Below, piece after piece: positions 42,729 through 51,218 of a stretch of 64,000 bases of DNA. The stretch spans positions 25,685 to 89,684 of the forward strand of contig CANCYO010000005.1 in NCBI GenBank assembly GCA_947382415.1, given 5' to 3'. Positions within the stretch are counted from its first letter, which is position 1; each line of letters begins with the position of its first letter. This stretch comes from an uncultured Lachnospiraceae bacterium. GTDB lineage: Bacteria; Bacillota; Clostridia; Lachnospirales; Lachnospiraceae. The notes beneath the pieces are model-generated. The model did no database searches, was not told the origin of the DNA, and was given only the letters and a program-made list of their open reading frames with translations. The position numbers and the translations under genes are program-made.

Positions 42729-43487
42729 TCACTCGCCCAGATATGCCTTGATTACCTCGGGATTGCTCAGTACCTCCGACGTTTTTCCCTGACAGAGCAC
42801 ACGCCCGAAGTTCAGCACCGTAAGCTCCTCGCAGATACCGCTGACCAGCTTCATATCGTGCTCGATAAGCAGAATTGTCATATCAAAATGCTTGCGCACA
42901 AATCGTATCGTATCCATGAGCTCCTGTGTCTCATTGGGATTCATACCCGCCGCGGGCTCATCCAGAAGCAAAAGTTTGGGCTCTGTGGCCAGCGCTCTTG
43001 CAATCTCCAGTTTGCGCTGTTTACCGTAGGGCAGATTTGCAGCCAGCACATCCGCCTCTTTGTCCAGATCAAAGACCTTTAAAATTTCCAGCGCCTTTTC
43101 GTTCATCTGACGCTCCACCCGGCGATACTTTGGCAGACGCAGGATTCCGGTGAGTGTACTGTAGGTATTGTGGTTGTGCAGGCCCACCTTCACATTGTCG
43201 ATCACAGTCAGATCCTTAAAGAGCCGGATATTCTGAAAAGTCCGGGCAATCCCCTCGCGATTGACATCAATGGTCTTTTTACCGGTGATATCCTTTCCGT
43301 CCAACAGGATGATCCCCTTGTTCGGTTTATACACGCCGGTGAGAAGGTTAAAGACAGTAGTCTTGCCCGCGCCGTTGGGACCGATCAGCCCATACAGACA
43401 GCCTTTTTCAATGGTCATATTAAAATCATCCACCGCGCGCAGTCCGCCGAAGGAAATGTCCAGATTCTTAACTTCCAACATTGACAT
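42729..43487 (-). CDS. livG: Branched-chain amino acid ABC transporter ATPase LivG
   Basis: 252 residues from the ATG one base after the livM stop, with AAAGGAGG inside the end of livM. Walker A 'IGPNGAGKTTVFNLLTGVYK', LivG-specific 'GIARTFQNIRLFKDLTVIDN', signature-like 'NLPYGKQRKLEIARALATEP' and Walker B 'LLLLDEPAAGMNPNETQELM'. Translation is coupled to livM. Pairs with LivF as the ATPase heterodimer. Confidence 0.95.
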   Translation of the reverse strand: MSMLEVKNLDISFGGLRAVDDFNMTIEKGCLYGLIGPNGAGKTTVFNLLTGVYKPNKGIILLDGKDITGKKTIDVNREGIARTFQNIRLFKDLTVIDNVKVGLHNHNTYSTLTGILRLPKYRRVERQMNEKALEILKVFDLDKEADVLAANLPYGKQRKLEIARALATEPKLLLLDEPAAGMNPNETQELMDTIRFVRKHFDMTILLIEHDMKLVSGICEELTVLNFGRVLCQGKTSEVLSNPEVIKAYLGE

Positions 43488-43488
43488 C

Positions 43489-44565
43489 CTACTCAACCTC
43501 CTTTGCAGCAGATTCCTTGTGAAAACGCGCTCTGACGGACGCTGTGGCCTTCTTGCGCCACTCAACGCACTTAGGCGCCCAGTTGAAGAGCATCATCACG
43601 ATCAGAATGATGGCATAGATCAACATGCGGTAATCGCTGACCACACCTCTGAGAAGCTCGGGGAGCAGAGTCAGGATCACGGCTGAGATCATGGATCCCC
43701 GAATATTGCCCATACCGCCCAGCACCACAAACACAAGGATCATGATGGACATATTGTAGCCGAAATTTTTCGGCAGCGCTGTCAGCGTAGACAGATTATG
43801 GGCATAGAGCACACCCGCTACACCGGCCAGTGCGGCGGAAATGCTGAATGCCATCAGTTTATATCTGGTCACAGGGATTCCGACAGACTCCGCCGCGATG
43901 GTATTGTCCCTGATAGACATAATGGCGCGGCCGTCTCTGGAATGAATCAGATTCAACACAATGATCAGCGTGAGAATCAGCAGAATGACGCCGATGGTAA
44001 AATTGGAATCCTTGGGTGTTCCCGTGATACCCATTGCGCCGTTGATGATAATTTTGTCGGAATCCGCCATATTCAGATCCAGAGAGCTCTTCAGCGAAAA
44101 ATGCACTCCTTCCTCGTCAATGCCGAGATAGAGAATATTGATGATATTCTTGATGATCTCGCCGAATGCCAGCGTCACGATGGCCAGATAGTCCCCCTTG
44201 AGGCGAAGTACGGGAATGCCGATCAAAATACCGAAAAGCCCGGCCAGAGCGGCGCCGATCACAATCGCCAGCAAGAAACGCAGAGCGCCCGGCATGCCCG
44301 GTACAAACATTTTCATGCACTTGGAAAAAAAGGCGCTGGAAAATGCACCGATACACATAAAGCCGGCGTGCCCGAGACTGAGCTCTCCCAAAATACCCAC
44401 CGTCAGATTCAGCGATACCGCAAGAATAGCATAAACACAGAGCGGAACCAGAAGGCCTTTCATCAGGCTGCTGATACTTCCTGTGGCGATTAAAATCTGT
44501 GCGCCGATATATGCTACAACCACAAGTCCTATGGTAATGATATTACTGCGAAGTGTTTTACTCAT
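43489..44565 (-). CDS. livM: Branched-chain amino acid ABC transporter permease LivM
   Basis: 358 residues, about ten membrane segments. The permease motif 'GDYLAIVTLAFGEIIKNIIN' and 'LMAFSISAALAGVAGVLYAH', 'VLGGMGNIRGSMISAVIL' are characteristic of LivM. The ATG at 44565 follows GGGAG by 5 bases; an earlier start at 44577 overlaps that site. The 163 bases before it contain four hairpins (44579-44698). Confidence 0.93.
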   Translation of the reverse strand: MSKTLRSNIITIGLVVVAYIGAQILIATGSISSLMKGLLVPLCVYAILAVSLNLTVGILGELSLGHAGFMCIGAFSSAFFSKCMKMFVPGMPGALRFLLAIVIGAALAGLFGILIGIPVLRLKGDYLAIVTLAFGEIIKNIINILYLGIDEEGVHFSLKSSLDLNMADSDKIIINGAMGITGTPKDSNFTIGVILLILTLIIVLNLIHSRDGRAIMSIRDNTIAAESVGIPVTRYKLMAFSISAALAGVAGVLYAHNLSTLTALPKNFGYNMSIMILVFVVLGGMGNIRGSMISAVILTLLPELLRGVVSDYRMLIYAIILIVMMLFNWAPKCVEWRKKATASVRARFHKESAAKEVE

Positions 44566-44578
44566 ATTTGCTCCCATC

Positions 44579-44698
44579 TGCGCGCCTCAGCGCGCACTCA
44601 AATCAGGGAGGTTGAAACGAATTTCTTTCAACCTTATCCCTGACTGCGCGCTGCGGCGCGCGCTCTGTCCAACAGTTGAACACACATATTTATTCAAC
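44579..44698. repeat. Cluster of four hairpins in the livH-livM intergenic region
   Basis: Four successive palindromes: TGCGCGC-CTCA-GCGCGCA (44579-44596); a 15-bp stem formed by 44603-44617 with 44626-44643 (TCAGGG/CCCTGA and AGGTTGAAA/TTTCAACCT, 3-base bulge); GCGCGC-TGCG-GCGCGC (44646-44661); GTTGAA/TTCAAC (44675-44698). The first three also form one larger imperfect palindrome. They lie between stop of livH and start of livM, so they would fold in the mRNA. Confidence 0.75.
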
Positions 44699-44728
44699 CT
44701 TCCCGTTCTGAAACCAAGGATGGTATCA

Positions 44729-45613
44729 TTAAACCTTCTCCTGAATATTCTTTCCCAGCAGTCCGGTGGGCTTCACCAGAAGCACTATGATCAGAACCGC
44801 AAACACGATGGCATCCGCCATCTGGGAGGAAATATAGGCCTGACTGAAGATCTGGATCACACCCAGCAGAATACCGCCGATAAATGCGCCGGGAATGGAG
44901 CCGATGCCGCCGAACACTGCGGCTACAAAGGCCTTAATGCCGGGCATGGAACCGGTATAGGGCGACAGGGTGGGATAGGCGGAACACAGAAGCACACCGG
45001 CAATGGCCGCCAGCGCGGAACCGATGGCAAATGTCAGGGAAATCGTCCCGTTCACATTGATACCCATGAGCTGCGCAGCTCCCTTGTCCTCGGAGACCGC
45101 CAGCATAGCCTGTCCCATTCTGGTCTTATTGATAAAGAGCATCAGCAGAATCATGATAACGACACAGGACACGATCGTAACGATGGTCTCGCCGCTTATA
45201 AAGATCTGTCCCTCTGCCAGTGTGACATCCTGAAGATTTACCACAGAGGTAAAGGATTTGGAGTTTGCACCAAAAATCAACAGCGCCAGATTCTGCAGCA
45301 GATAGCTCACGCCGATGGCCGTAATCAGCACCGCCAACGGGGAAGAGGCCATCCTCAGCGGTTTATACGCAATTTTTTCTATAATAATGCCCAGCGACGT
45401 ACACACGGCCACCGAGATCAACACGCCCAGAACCGGGTGAAGCCCCAGAGTGCTGCAGATTGTATAACAGGTGAAACCGCCCACCATGATGACGTCCCCA
45501 TGGGCAAAATTCAGCATCTTCGCAATTCCATACACCATGGTGTAACCCAGAGCGATCAACGCATATACACTTCCCAGACTGATGCCGTTTATCAGATAAG
45601 TTATAAAACTCAT
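44729..45613 (-). CDS. livH: Branched-chain amino acid ABC transporter permease LivH
   Basis: 294 residues from the ATG 5 bases after GGAGG; longer starts up to 45727 run through the ribosome binding site. About eight membrane segments. 'INGISLGSVYALIALGYTMV', 'AKMLNFAHGDVIMVGGF' and 'PGIKAFVAAVFGGIGSIPGA' are LivH hallmarks. Forms the membrane channel with LivM. Confidence 0.94.
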   Translation of the reverse strand: MSFITYLINGISLGSVYALIALGYTMVYGIAKMLNFAHGDVIMVGGFTCYTICSTLGLHPVLGVLISVAVCTSLGIIIEKIAYKPLRMASSPLAVLITAIGVSYLLQNLALLIFGANSKSFTSVVNLQDVTLAEGQIFISGETIVTIVSCVVIMILLMLFINKTRMGQAMLAVSEDKGAAQLMGINVNGTISLTFAIGSALAAIAGVLLCSAYPTLSPYTGSMPGIKAFVAAVFGGIGSIPGAFIGGILLGVIQIFSQAYISSQMADAIVFAVLIIVLLVKPTGLLGKNIQEKV

Positions 45614-45758
45614 AAGTACCTCCATCCCTTCCAAAATACACTTCTCTAAGTATACCAGAAGCCTTTCATTCCCGCAAGTAAATTGCTCTAAAAACAGGAA
45701 AACTGGAAACAGGAAAAAAGCAATCATCCTCCTGCCTTTAAAGCAATCTGCTTTTAAA

Positions 45759-45791
45759 AATGAGGGCTGCCCGATTCAGGCAACCCTCATT
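45759..45791 (-). terminator. Terminator/attenuator between livK and livH
   Basis: AATGAGGGCTGCC and GGCAACCCTCATT form a stem of about 13 bp (one mismatch) around CGATTCA, followed on the minus strand by a T-run. Partial read-through would give more binding protein than permease. Confidence 0.7.
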
Positions 45792-45829
45792 GGTTTTCCT
45801 CAATAAAACCAGCTCTTATTTATTGCTTT

Positions 45830-46981
45830 TTACATTGCAGAATATGCACCGTTCTGGATCACAACAGCCATGGGAGCTTTGTTCACTTCTCCCGTTGCCA
45901 GCCATGTCATGCCTGCGCCGGTAACGCCGTCAACGCTGATCTGGGTCATAGCGCCCTTAAGCGCGTCGCCCATCTCGGATACGCTCATGGAAGGCTTCGC
46001 TCCGCTCTGTTTGATGGCCTCTGCAAGGATATATACTGCGTCATAGCCGTCTGCCGCGAACTGATTGGGTGTGTCATTGTAAGCAGTTCTGTAAGCGTTG
46101 GTAAACTTCTGGCTTGCCTCATCCTTGGAGTCTGCAGCGAAGGGAGTAAGAAGCATAACGCCCTCTGCCAGAGATGTATCAAAGTTATCAACACCGAGAA
46201 TACCGTCCATACCGTCACAGGAGAACCACTTGGGAGCATAACCCATGCTGTTGGCCTGAGTGAGGATCAGCGCGGACTCCTGATAATAGATGGGAAGGAA
46301 TACCAGATCAGCGCCGGCATCCTTTGCCTTCTGAAGCTGTACGGAAAAGTCGGTCTTGTTATCTGCCGTAAACGCCTCTGCGGCAACGATCTCAAAGCTC
46401 TGGCTCTCAGCGCCCTTTACAAAGCTCTCGTAAATACCGGATGAATAAACATCGGAGCTGTCGTAAATTACGGCAATCTTCTGCGCCAGATTGTTCTCAC
46501 CGATATACTGTGCGGATGCGGCTCCCTGGTTGGGGTCAGAGAAACATACCTGAAACGCATTGTCATACTGGGTACACTTTACTGCGGAACCGGAAGGTGT
46601 CAGCATCATCATGTTGTCCTTATGGGTCTCTTCACTGACTGCGATGCAGGGAGTGGAAGTCACGCAGCCCACGATCATCTGAGCGCCCCAGTCCTTGACT
46701 GTGTTGTAAGCATTTACAGACTTCTCTGCATCATGCTCATCATCCTGGAAATTGACTTCCAGCTTATAGCCGTTTACGCCGCCTGCGGCATTGATCTCGT
46801 CAACAGCCAGCTGAACGCCGTTCATTACATTGATGCCATAAATAGCAGCGCCGCCGGTGGTAGGTCCGATGCCGCCGATCTTGAACACATCGCTTCCGCC
46901 CTTGTTGCCGCCGCAGCCTGCCAGTGCAAGAACCATCGCGGACGCCATGGCCACACTTACGATTTTCCTGAATCTTTTCAT
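45830..46981 (-). CDS. livK: Branched-chain amino acid ABC transporter substrate-binding lipoprotein LivK/LivJ-like
   Basis: 383 residues from the ATG about 6 bases after AAGGAGGAG. The lipobox is 'LALAGCGG' with C23 as the lipidated cysteine, so the protein is anchored outside the membrane. 'KIGGIGPTTGGAAIYGINVM' and 'NAAGGVNGYKLEVNFQDDEH' are typical of the periplasmic-binding-protein type I family for amino acids. First gene of the operon with a near-consensus promoter (47077-47105). Ligand specificity (Leu/Ile/Val or other) cannot be set from sequence. Confidence 0.93.
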   Translation of the reverse strand: MKRFRKIVSVAMASAMVLALAGCGGNKGGSDVFKIGGIGPTTGGAAIYGINVMNGVQLAVDEINAAGGVNGYKLEVNFQDDEHDAEKSVNAYNTVKDWGAQMIVGCVTSTPCIAVSEETHKDNMMMLTPSGSAVKCTQYDNAFQVCFSDPNQGAASAQYIGENNLAQKIAVIYDSSDVYSSGIYESFVKGAESQSFEIVAAEAFTADNKTDFSVQLQKAKDAGADLVFLPIYYQESALILTQANSMGYAPKWFSCDGMDGILGVDNFDTSLAEGVMLLTPFAADSKDEASQKFTNAYRTAYNDTPNQFAADGYDAVYILAEAIKQSGAKPSMSVSEMGDALKGAMTQISVDGVTGAGMTWLATGEVNKAPMAVVIQNGAYSAM

Positions 46982-47076
46982 AATTTTCTCCTCCTTATGC
47001 CTGTGCCTGGGGCACATGAATTAGCATACAATAACTGTATCATACATTGCATATATGTATACAATTATTATTTCAG

Positions 47077-47105
47077 AATATACCTCATTCCTTTTTCTTT
47101 GTCAA
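47077..47105 (-). promoter_or_regulatory. Promoter of the liv operon
   Basis: TTGACA (47105-47100) and TATATT (47082-47077) on the minus strand with a 17-base spacer. TTCTGAAA just over the -10 (47078-47071) resembles the core of a CodY box, but the flanks match poorly. The leader of about 90 bases is rich in TTGTATRC repeats. Confidence 0.7.
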
Positions 47106-47228
47106 TCATTTCTTTCAAAAAAGCAGGAAAAAATGCATATTTTTTATGTTTTGGGAGATAAATAGGGATGTGTGGCAGTAGAATACACGCTTTGGATGCC
47201 TGTGCAGACAGGCAGATGGGAGGAAAAT

Positions 47229-47441
47229 ATGGGAAATAAATATCTTGACGGCACCGTGCTTACGATTGCTATCATCGGTGTCATCAACTGGGGACTGGTA
47301 GGCCTTTTCCGCTTTAACCTCGTGTCATTCCTCTTCGGAGACATGTCCTGGTTATCCCGCATAGTATACGTCATCGTGGGACTCTGCGGACTCTATCTTC
47401 TGACCTTTTATATGCGGCTGTCAGACAGATCAAACAGCTGA
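47229..47441 (+). CDS. DUF378 domain membrane protein
   Basis: 70 residues from the ATG 5 bases after GGGAGG. Two membrane segments with the DUF378 pattern 'TIAIIGVINWGLVGLFRFNL' and 'SRIVYVIVGLCGLYLLTFY'. Small proteins of this family are widespread and of unknown function. It is transcribed divergently from livK and ends at a bidirectional terminator. Confidence 0.85.
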   Translation: MGNKYLDGTVLTIAIIGVINWGLVGLFRFNLVSFLFGDMSWLSRIVYVIVGLCGLYLLTFYMRLSDRSNS

Positions 47442-47466
47442 GAAAATTGAAAATTGATTTCAAAAA

Positions 47467-47513
47467 GCAGAGGAACCGTAAGCTCCGCCGTCTGTGACGG
47501 AGCAATCCTCTGC
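47467..47513. terminator. Bidirectional terminator between DUF378 gene and rsfS
   Basis: GCAGAGGA/TCCTCTGC outer stem with an inner GCTCCG/CGGAGC stem; T-rich on both sides (CTTTTTG on the minus strand, CTTTTGT on the plus strand). Serves both convergent genes. Confidence 0.7.
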
Positions 47514-47526
47514 CTTTTGTCTGCAT

Positions 47527-47892
47527 TTACATGCTGTCCGCGTCCAGTTCTTTTCCGTCTCTCCAGAGACGTTCCAGATCGTAGAGCAAGCGGTTTTCCT
47601 TATCAAAAATATGAACGATGATATCGCCGAAGTCCATGAGTATCCAGTTGGCTGTATCATAGCCCTCAATCTGTCTGACCGTTTTACCGCATCTGCCCAG
47701 CTTTTCTTCCACATTATCACACATCGCCTGTATCTGACTGCGATTGCTGCCCCCTGCGATGATAAAAATATCTGCCACCACAGAGACCTCGCTGATATCG
47801 ATGACCCGGATATCCTCAGCCTTTTTATCCTGCAGTGCCTCTATGGCAGTCCGCGCCATCTCTATTGTCTGATTTTTAATCTGATTCTCCAT
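47527..47892 (-). CDS. rsfS: Ribosomal silencing factor RsfS
   Basis: 121 residues. RsfS binds L14 on the 50S subunit and blocks joining under starvation. Family stretches: 'KKAEDIRVIDISEVSVVADI', 'FIIAGGSNRSQIQAM' and 'YDTANWILMDFGDIIVHIFD'. It overlaps yqeK by 17 bases; the block yhbY-nadD-yqeK-rsfS is conserved as in B. subtilis. Last gene of the transcript. Confidence 0.95.
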   Translation of the reverse strand: MENQIKNQTIEMARTAIEALQDKKAEDIRVIDISEVSVVADIFIIAGGSNRSQIQAMCDNVEEKLGRCGKTVRQIEGYDTANWILMDFGDIIVHIFDKENRLLYDLERLWRDGKELDADSM

Positions 47893-48493
47893 TTACTTCT
47901 CCTGTTCTCTGTTCCGAATCCCGAATGGAACGGTAATAATTGTATGTCTTGCGGGTCATGGGATCGATCTCCTCGCCGCTGCCCTCCAGATAGTTCAAAA
48001 TATCTTCCAGTATACGCAGGAGCGCCGCATCCAGATCCTCGAAAGCAAGCCTTCTGATCTCCTTCAGATTCGGAGCTTTCGACCTTGCCGGTTCAATATA
48101 ATCCGCGATAAAAATGATCTTTTCCAGCTTGCTCATGTCCGGCCGGCCCGTGGTATGATTCAAAATAGCGTGGATCACATTGGAGTCGCTCACCCGGTAC
48201 TCCTCCATGGCCAGAAAACTCCCTACTTTTGCGTGGAGCAGAGAAGGATTCCTGCGTTCGATCTCATTGATGCTGATATTGTGCTTCTCGCAGATGGACA
48301 GTCGCTTTTCGTCCGAGAGACATTTTGCGCAGTCATGCAGCAGTCCGGCAAGCTGCGCATCCTTTATGGAGGCGCCATGACACATGGCCAGCGCGGCCGC
48401 TGTATACTCCACTCCCAGCGTGTGCTCATAGCGTCTGTCATCCAGAGCCCTCTCCATTGCTTTTCTTATTTTCTTCAATTCAATCGTTTTCAT
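47876..48493 (-). CDS. yqeK: HD-domain hydrolase YqeK (symmetrical Ap4A hydrolase)
   Basis: 205 residues. HD motif: 'RRYEHTLGVEYTAAALAMCH', 'AGLLHDCAKCLSD' (HD pair), 'LLHAKVGSFLA', 'AILNHTTGRPDMSKLEKIIF' and 'ADYIEPAR'. YqeK proteins hydrolyse diadenosine tetraphosphate with an iron centre. It overlaps nadD by 14 bases and rsfS by 17. The C-terminal tail ('GSGEEIDPMTRKTYNYYRSI') is typical. Confidence 0.93.
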   Translation of the reverse strand: MKTIELKKIRKAMERALDDRRYEHTLGVEYTAAALAMCHGASIKDAQLAGLLHDCAKCLSDEKRLSICEKHNISINEIERRNPSLLHAKVGSFLAMEEYRVSDSNVIHAILNHTTGRPDMSKLEKIIFIADYIEPARSKAPNLKEIRRLAFEDLDAALLRILEDILNYLEGSGEEIDPMTRKTYNYYRSIRDSEQRTGEVNGESD

Positions 48494-49121
48494 TCCCGCG
48501 TTTTCCTTCTCTATAGAATCCTTTTTCTTCTATATAGTCGATCACCGGCGGCGGAGTCATATAGCGAATACTCCTGCCCTCCTTCACGCGCATTCTGATC
48601 TCTGTGGAAGAGATCTCCAGATTCCGAAATGGCAGAAGGGTGATCCGCGCGTCAAACCGTTCCCTTAACTGTGCGATTTTTTCCTGCATGTCCTCTGTGG
48701 ATGCGCCCTGACGCACTGCGGCCACAAGCTCGCAGGCGTCAAATATCCGGCCGGGCTCCCTCCAGTTTTCGATGGTGTACAGGCAGTCCGCCCCGAACAC
48801 AAAAAAGAATTTCCTGTCGGGGTATGTCGCTCTCAATTCCTCCAGCGTCTCATAAGTGTAGGTGGCGCCCTCGCGTCTGACCTCTATGTCCAAACAGCGA
48901 AAGCGGGCATTATCCTGCACCGCAAGCTCCGTCATTGCCAGTCTCTCCCCGGGAAGCGGCATTTTTTCCAAAGACGGTCTGTTTCCCTTCATATAAGAAT
49001 AACCTGTGGGTACAAACCAGACCTCATCCAGAGAAAGCGCCTCGCCCGCAGCTTCCGCCAGCATCAGATGTCCTATATGGATGGGGTTGAAGGTTCCGCC
49101 CATAATACCGATTCTGTCCAT
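48480..49121 (-). CDS. nadD: Nicotinate-nucleotide adenylyltransferase NadD
   Basis: 213 residues. NadD adenylates nicotinic acid mononucleotide in NAD synthesis. 'IGIMGGTFNPIHIGHLMLAE' is the nucleotidyltransferase motif with GxxxPxHxGH; 'EISSTEIRMRVKEGRSIRYM' is the ISSTxIR motif. 'FFFVFGADCLYTIENWREPG' matches the family where most read GaDsl. Overlaps yqeK. Confidence 0.95.
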   Translation of the reverse strand: MDRIGIMGGTFNPIHIGHLMLAEAAGEALSLDEVWFVPTGYSYMKGNRPSLEKMPLPGERLAMTELAVQDNARFRCLDIEVRREGATYTYETLEELRATYPDRKFFFVFGADCLYTIENWREPGRIFDACELVAAVRQGASTEDMQEKIAQLRERFDARITLLPFRNLEISSTEIRMRVKEGRSIRYMTPPPVIDYIEEKGFYREGKRGNEND

Positions 49122-49152
49122 AATTCCTCTGTTTCCGCCCTGTATGAGGTGC

Positions 49153-49443
49153 TTACTTGGGCAGCACGATCTTCGGCCTGTCTTTGTCCGGTTTATAAAG
49201 CACGATCTTTCTGCCGATCACCTGCACTACCTGAGAGTGCGTTCTCTCGGCCACAACCTCAGCCACAGCCCTCGGATCGTCCAGACAGTTCTTCAACACG
49301 GCCACCTTGATCAGCTCGTTATTGTTAAAGCACTCTCCCACAGCCTCCGTGAGCTCCGGCGTGAGACTTGCCTTTCCGATCTGGAATACCGGGTCGAGAT
49401 TGCTGGCAAGGCTTTTTAAATAAGCTCTCTGTTTGCTTGTCAT
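49153..49443 (-). CDS. yhbY: Ribosome assembly RNA-binding protein YhbY (CRM domain)
   Basis: 96 residues, a single CRM domain: 'MTSKQRAYLKSLASNLDPVF', 'QIGKASLTPELTEAVGEC' and 'LIKVAVLKNC', ending in 'QVIGRKIVLYKPDKDRPKIV'. Binds pre-50S rRNA. The ATG follows a GAGGAG; its 5' UTR shares the block AGCGCGGAAATGAGGA with the kinase-like gene at 41310. Confidence 0.94.
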   Translation of the reverse strand: MTSKQRAYLKSLASNLDPVFQIGKASLTPELTEAVGECFNNNELIKVAVLKNCLDDPRAVAEVVAERTHSQVVQVIGRKIVLYKPDKDRPKIVLPK

Positions 49444-49514
49444 CTGCTCCTCATTTCCGCGCTTTTAAGTGCGCTGTTTTTAAATGCGCTGTTTAAGCAG
49501 CTTCGCATATAGTG

Positions 49515-50807
49515 TTATTTATAATAATCAAAGGACAGGCCGTACATACGGACCGTGTCTCCCTCAGAGATCCCAAGGTTCTCAAGCTCCTCCAAAATTC
49601 CCGTCTCCTTCAGGAAGTTCTGGAAAAAGGCGAATCCCTTCTCGCTGTCAAGATTCGTGTAGCCCAGCATTTTCTCAATGCGGGGGCCCTCCACCACATA
49701 CTCGTCCTCCGCTTCATCATAGAGCACAGTATATGGCTCGTCCGAACCGCCTCCGGCAAGCTCGGGGAAATACTCCTGTTCGAATATGGTGGGCTCGTCG
49801 CCGCATTGAAGAAGCATTTCGTTTACTTTATACAAGAGCGGTTTCACGCCCTCCCCGCTCACCGCGGAGATGGGAAATACCTGTATTCCTGCGGGTTCAA
49901 ACTCCGCCTTCAGTAAGGCGATAGGATCGGTATCCGCTCCCTCGCAAATTGCGTCAATCTTATTGGCAGCGATTACCTGGGGACGTTTTGCCAGCAGAGG
50001 GTTGTATGCCTCCAGTTCTCTGTTGATCGCATAGATATCCGCCACCGGGTCCCGTCCTTCCGTGCCTGCGGCATCCACAATGTGAATGATCACCTTTGTG
50101 CGCTCGATATGCCGCAGAAATTCATGTCCCAACCCGACTCCCTCGGAAGCGCCCTCTATAAGTCCCGGGATATCCGCAATCACGAATCCACCCGTTCCCT
50201 CCAGATCCACCACCCCCAGATTGGGATTCAATGTGGTAAAATGATAGTTTGCAATCTTGGGTCTGGCATTGGTGACACGGGAGAGAAAAGTGGATTTGCC
50301 CACATTGGGAAAGCCCACAAGACCTACATCCGCGATCATCTTCAACTCCAGCAAAAGCTCCAGTTCCTGCGCCGGCTGTCCGGGCTGGGCATATTTGGGA
50401 GCCTGCATGGTGCTGGTGGCATAGTGCTGATTGCCGTTGCCGCCGCGACCGCCCTTAAGCAGCACGATACGTCTGTTATCACCCGACATATCCGTGATCA
50501 CCTGTCCGCTGGCTGCCTCTTTGATAACGGTTCCCTGCGGAATCTTGATGACAATGTCGCCGCCGTCCTTGCCGCGGCAGTTTTTCTTGCCGCCCGGCTC
50601 GCCGTCGCCGGCCTTATATTTTCTGATGTGCCGAAAATCAATCAAGGTATTCAGACCCTCGTCCACCTCGAAAATAACGTCGCCGCCGCGGCCTCCGTCA
50701 CCGCCGTCGGGACCGCCGTTCGGCACGTATTTCTCACGCCGGAAAGACACATGGCCGTCGCCGCCCTTGCCGCTTTTCACATAAATTCTGGCTCTGTCCG
50801 CAAACAT
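49515..50807 (-). CDS. obgE: GTPase Obg (CgtA)
   Basis: 430 residues with the three Obg modules: glycine-rich N-domain ('KGGDGHVSFRREKYVPNGGP', 'GGDGGRGGDVIFE'), GTPase domain (G1 'GFPNVGKSTFL', G3 'DIPGLIEGASEGVGLGHEFL', G4 'ANKID') and the C-terminal OCT domain found in Gram-positives ('YVVEGPRIEKMLGYTNLDSE'). Acts in 50S assembly and stress/(p)ppGpp signalling. AGAGGAG precedes the ATG. A terminator-like hairpin separates it from rpmA. Confidence 0.96.
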   Translation of the reverse strand: MFADRARIYVKSGKGGDGHVSFRREKYVPNGGPDGGDGGRGGDVIFEVDEGLNTLIDFRHIRKYKAGDGEPGGKKNCRGKDGGDIVIKIPQGTVIKEAASGQVITDMSGDNRRIVLLKGGRGGNGNQHYATSTMQAPKYAQPGQPAQELELLLELKMIADVGLVGFPNVGKSTFLSRVTNARPKIANYHFTTLNPNLGVVDLEGTGGFVIADIPGLIEGASEGVGLGHEFLRHIERTKVIIHIVDAAGTEGRDPVADIYAINRELEAYNPLLAKRPQVIAANKIDAICEGADTDPIALLKAEFEPAGIQVFPISAVSGEGVKPLLYKVNEMLLQCGDEPTIFEQEYFPELAGGGSDEPYTVLYDEAEDEYVVEGPRIEKMLGYTNLDSEKGFAFFQNFLKETGILEELENLGISEGDTVRMYGLSFDYYK

Positions 50808-50891
50808 GGTAACGCTCCTCTCTGGATCAAATAGATAAATACCGGATCAAATAAATACGTATGAATTAAATGCTTGAAAATTAAGAAAAGA

Positions 50892-50920
50892 GGGCTTCAA
50901 ACGATATGTGTTTGAAGCCC
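50892..50920 (-). terminator. Terminator/attenuator between rpmA and obgE
   Basis: GGGCTTCAAAC and GTTTGAAGCCC form a perfect 11-bp stem with a 7-base loop; the minus-strand continuation is CTCTTTTCTT. It would lower obgE expression relative to the ribosomal proteins. Confidence 0.75.
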
Positions 50921-50930
50921 CCAGTAAGGT

Positions 50931-51215
50931 CTATTTCTCTACAGGATATACGGAAGCCTGCTTCTTGTCGCGGCCTTTTCTCTCAAAACGCAGAACACCG
51001 TCAACCAGTGCATACAGGGTATCGTCACCGCCGATACCTACATTGATGCCGGGATGAATCTTGGTTCCGCGCTGTCTGTAGAGGATGTTTCCGGCCTTCA
51101 CGAACTGTCCGTCGGCCCGCTTCGCACCCAATCTCTTGGACTCGGAATCTCTGCCGTTCTTGGTAGAGCCTACTCCTTTTTTATGAGCAAAAAATTGAAG
51201 GTTCAAATTTAACAT
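50931..51215 (-). CDS. rpmA: Large ribosomal subunit protein L27 with cleavable N-terminal extension
   Basis: 94 residues. It starts 'MLNLNLQFFAHKKGVGSTKN', the Firmicutes extension that must be removed after LQFF/A by the Prp protease so that the mature N-terminus (AHKKG) can reach the peptidyl transferase centre. The remainder ('GAKRADGQFVKAGNILYRQR', 'GTKIHPGINVG') is standard L27. The gene follows prp by 3 bases. Confidence 0.97.
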   Translation of the reverse strand: MLNLNLQFFAHKKGVGSTKNGRDSESKRLGAKRADGQFVKAGNILYRQRGTKIHPGINVGIGGDDTLYALVDGVLRFERKGRDKKQASVYPVEK

Positions 51216-51218
51216 GGG

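Noticed and set aside
44483..45649. 388-codon plus-strand frame opposite livH and livM
   Set aside because: His- and Gln-rich translation typical of an antisense shadow of membrane protein genes.
47071..47085. CodY box at the liv promoter
   Set aside because: The core TTCTGAAA fits but only about 10 of 15 positions match the consensus, too weak to call.
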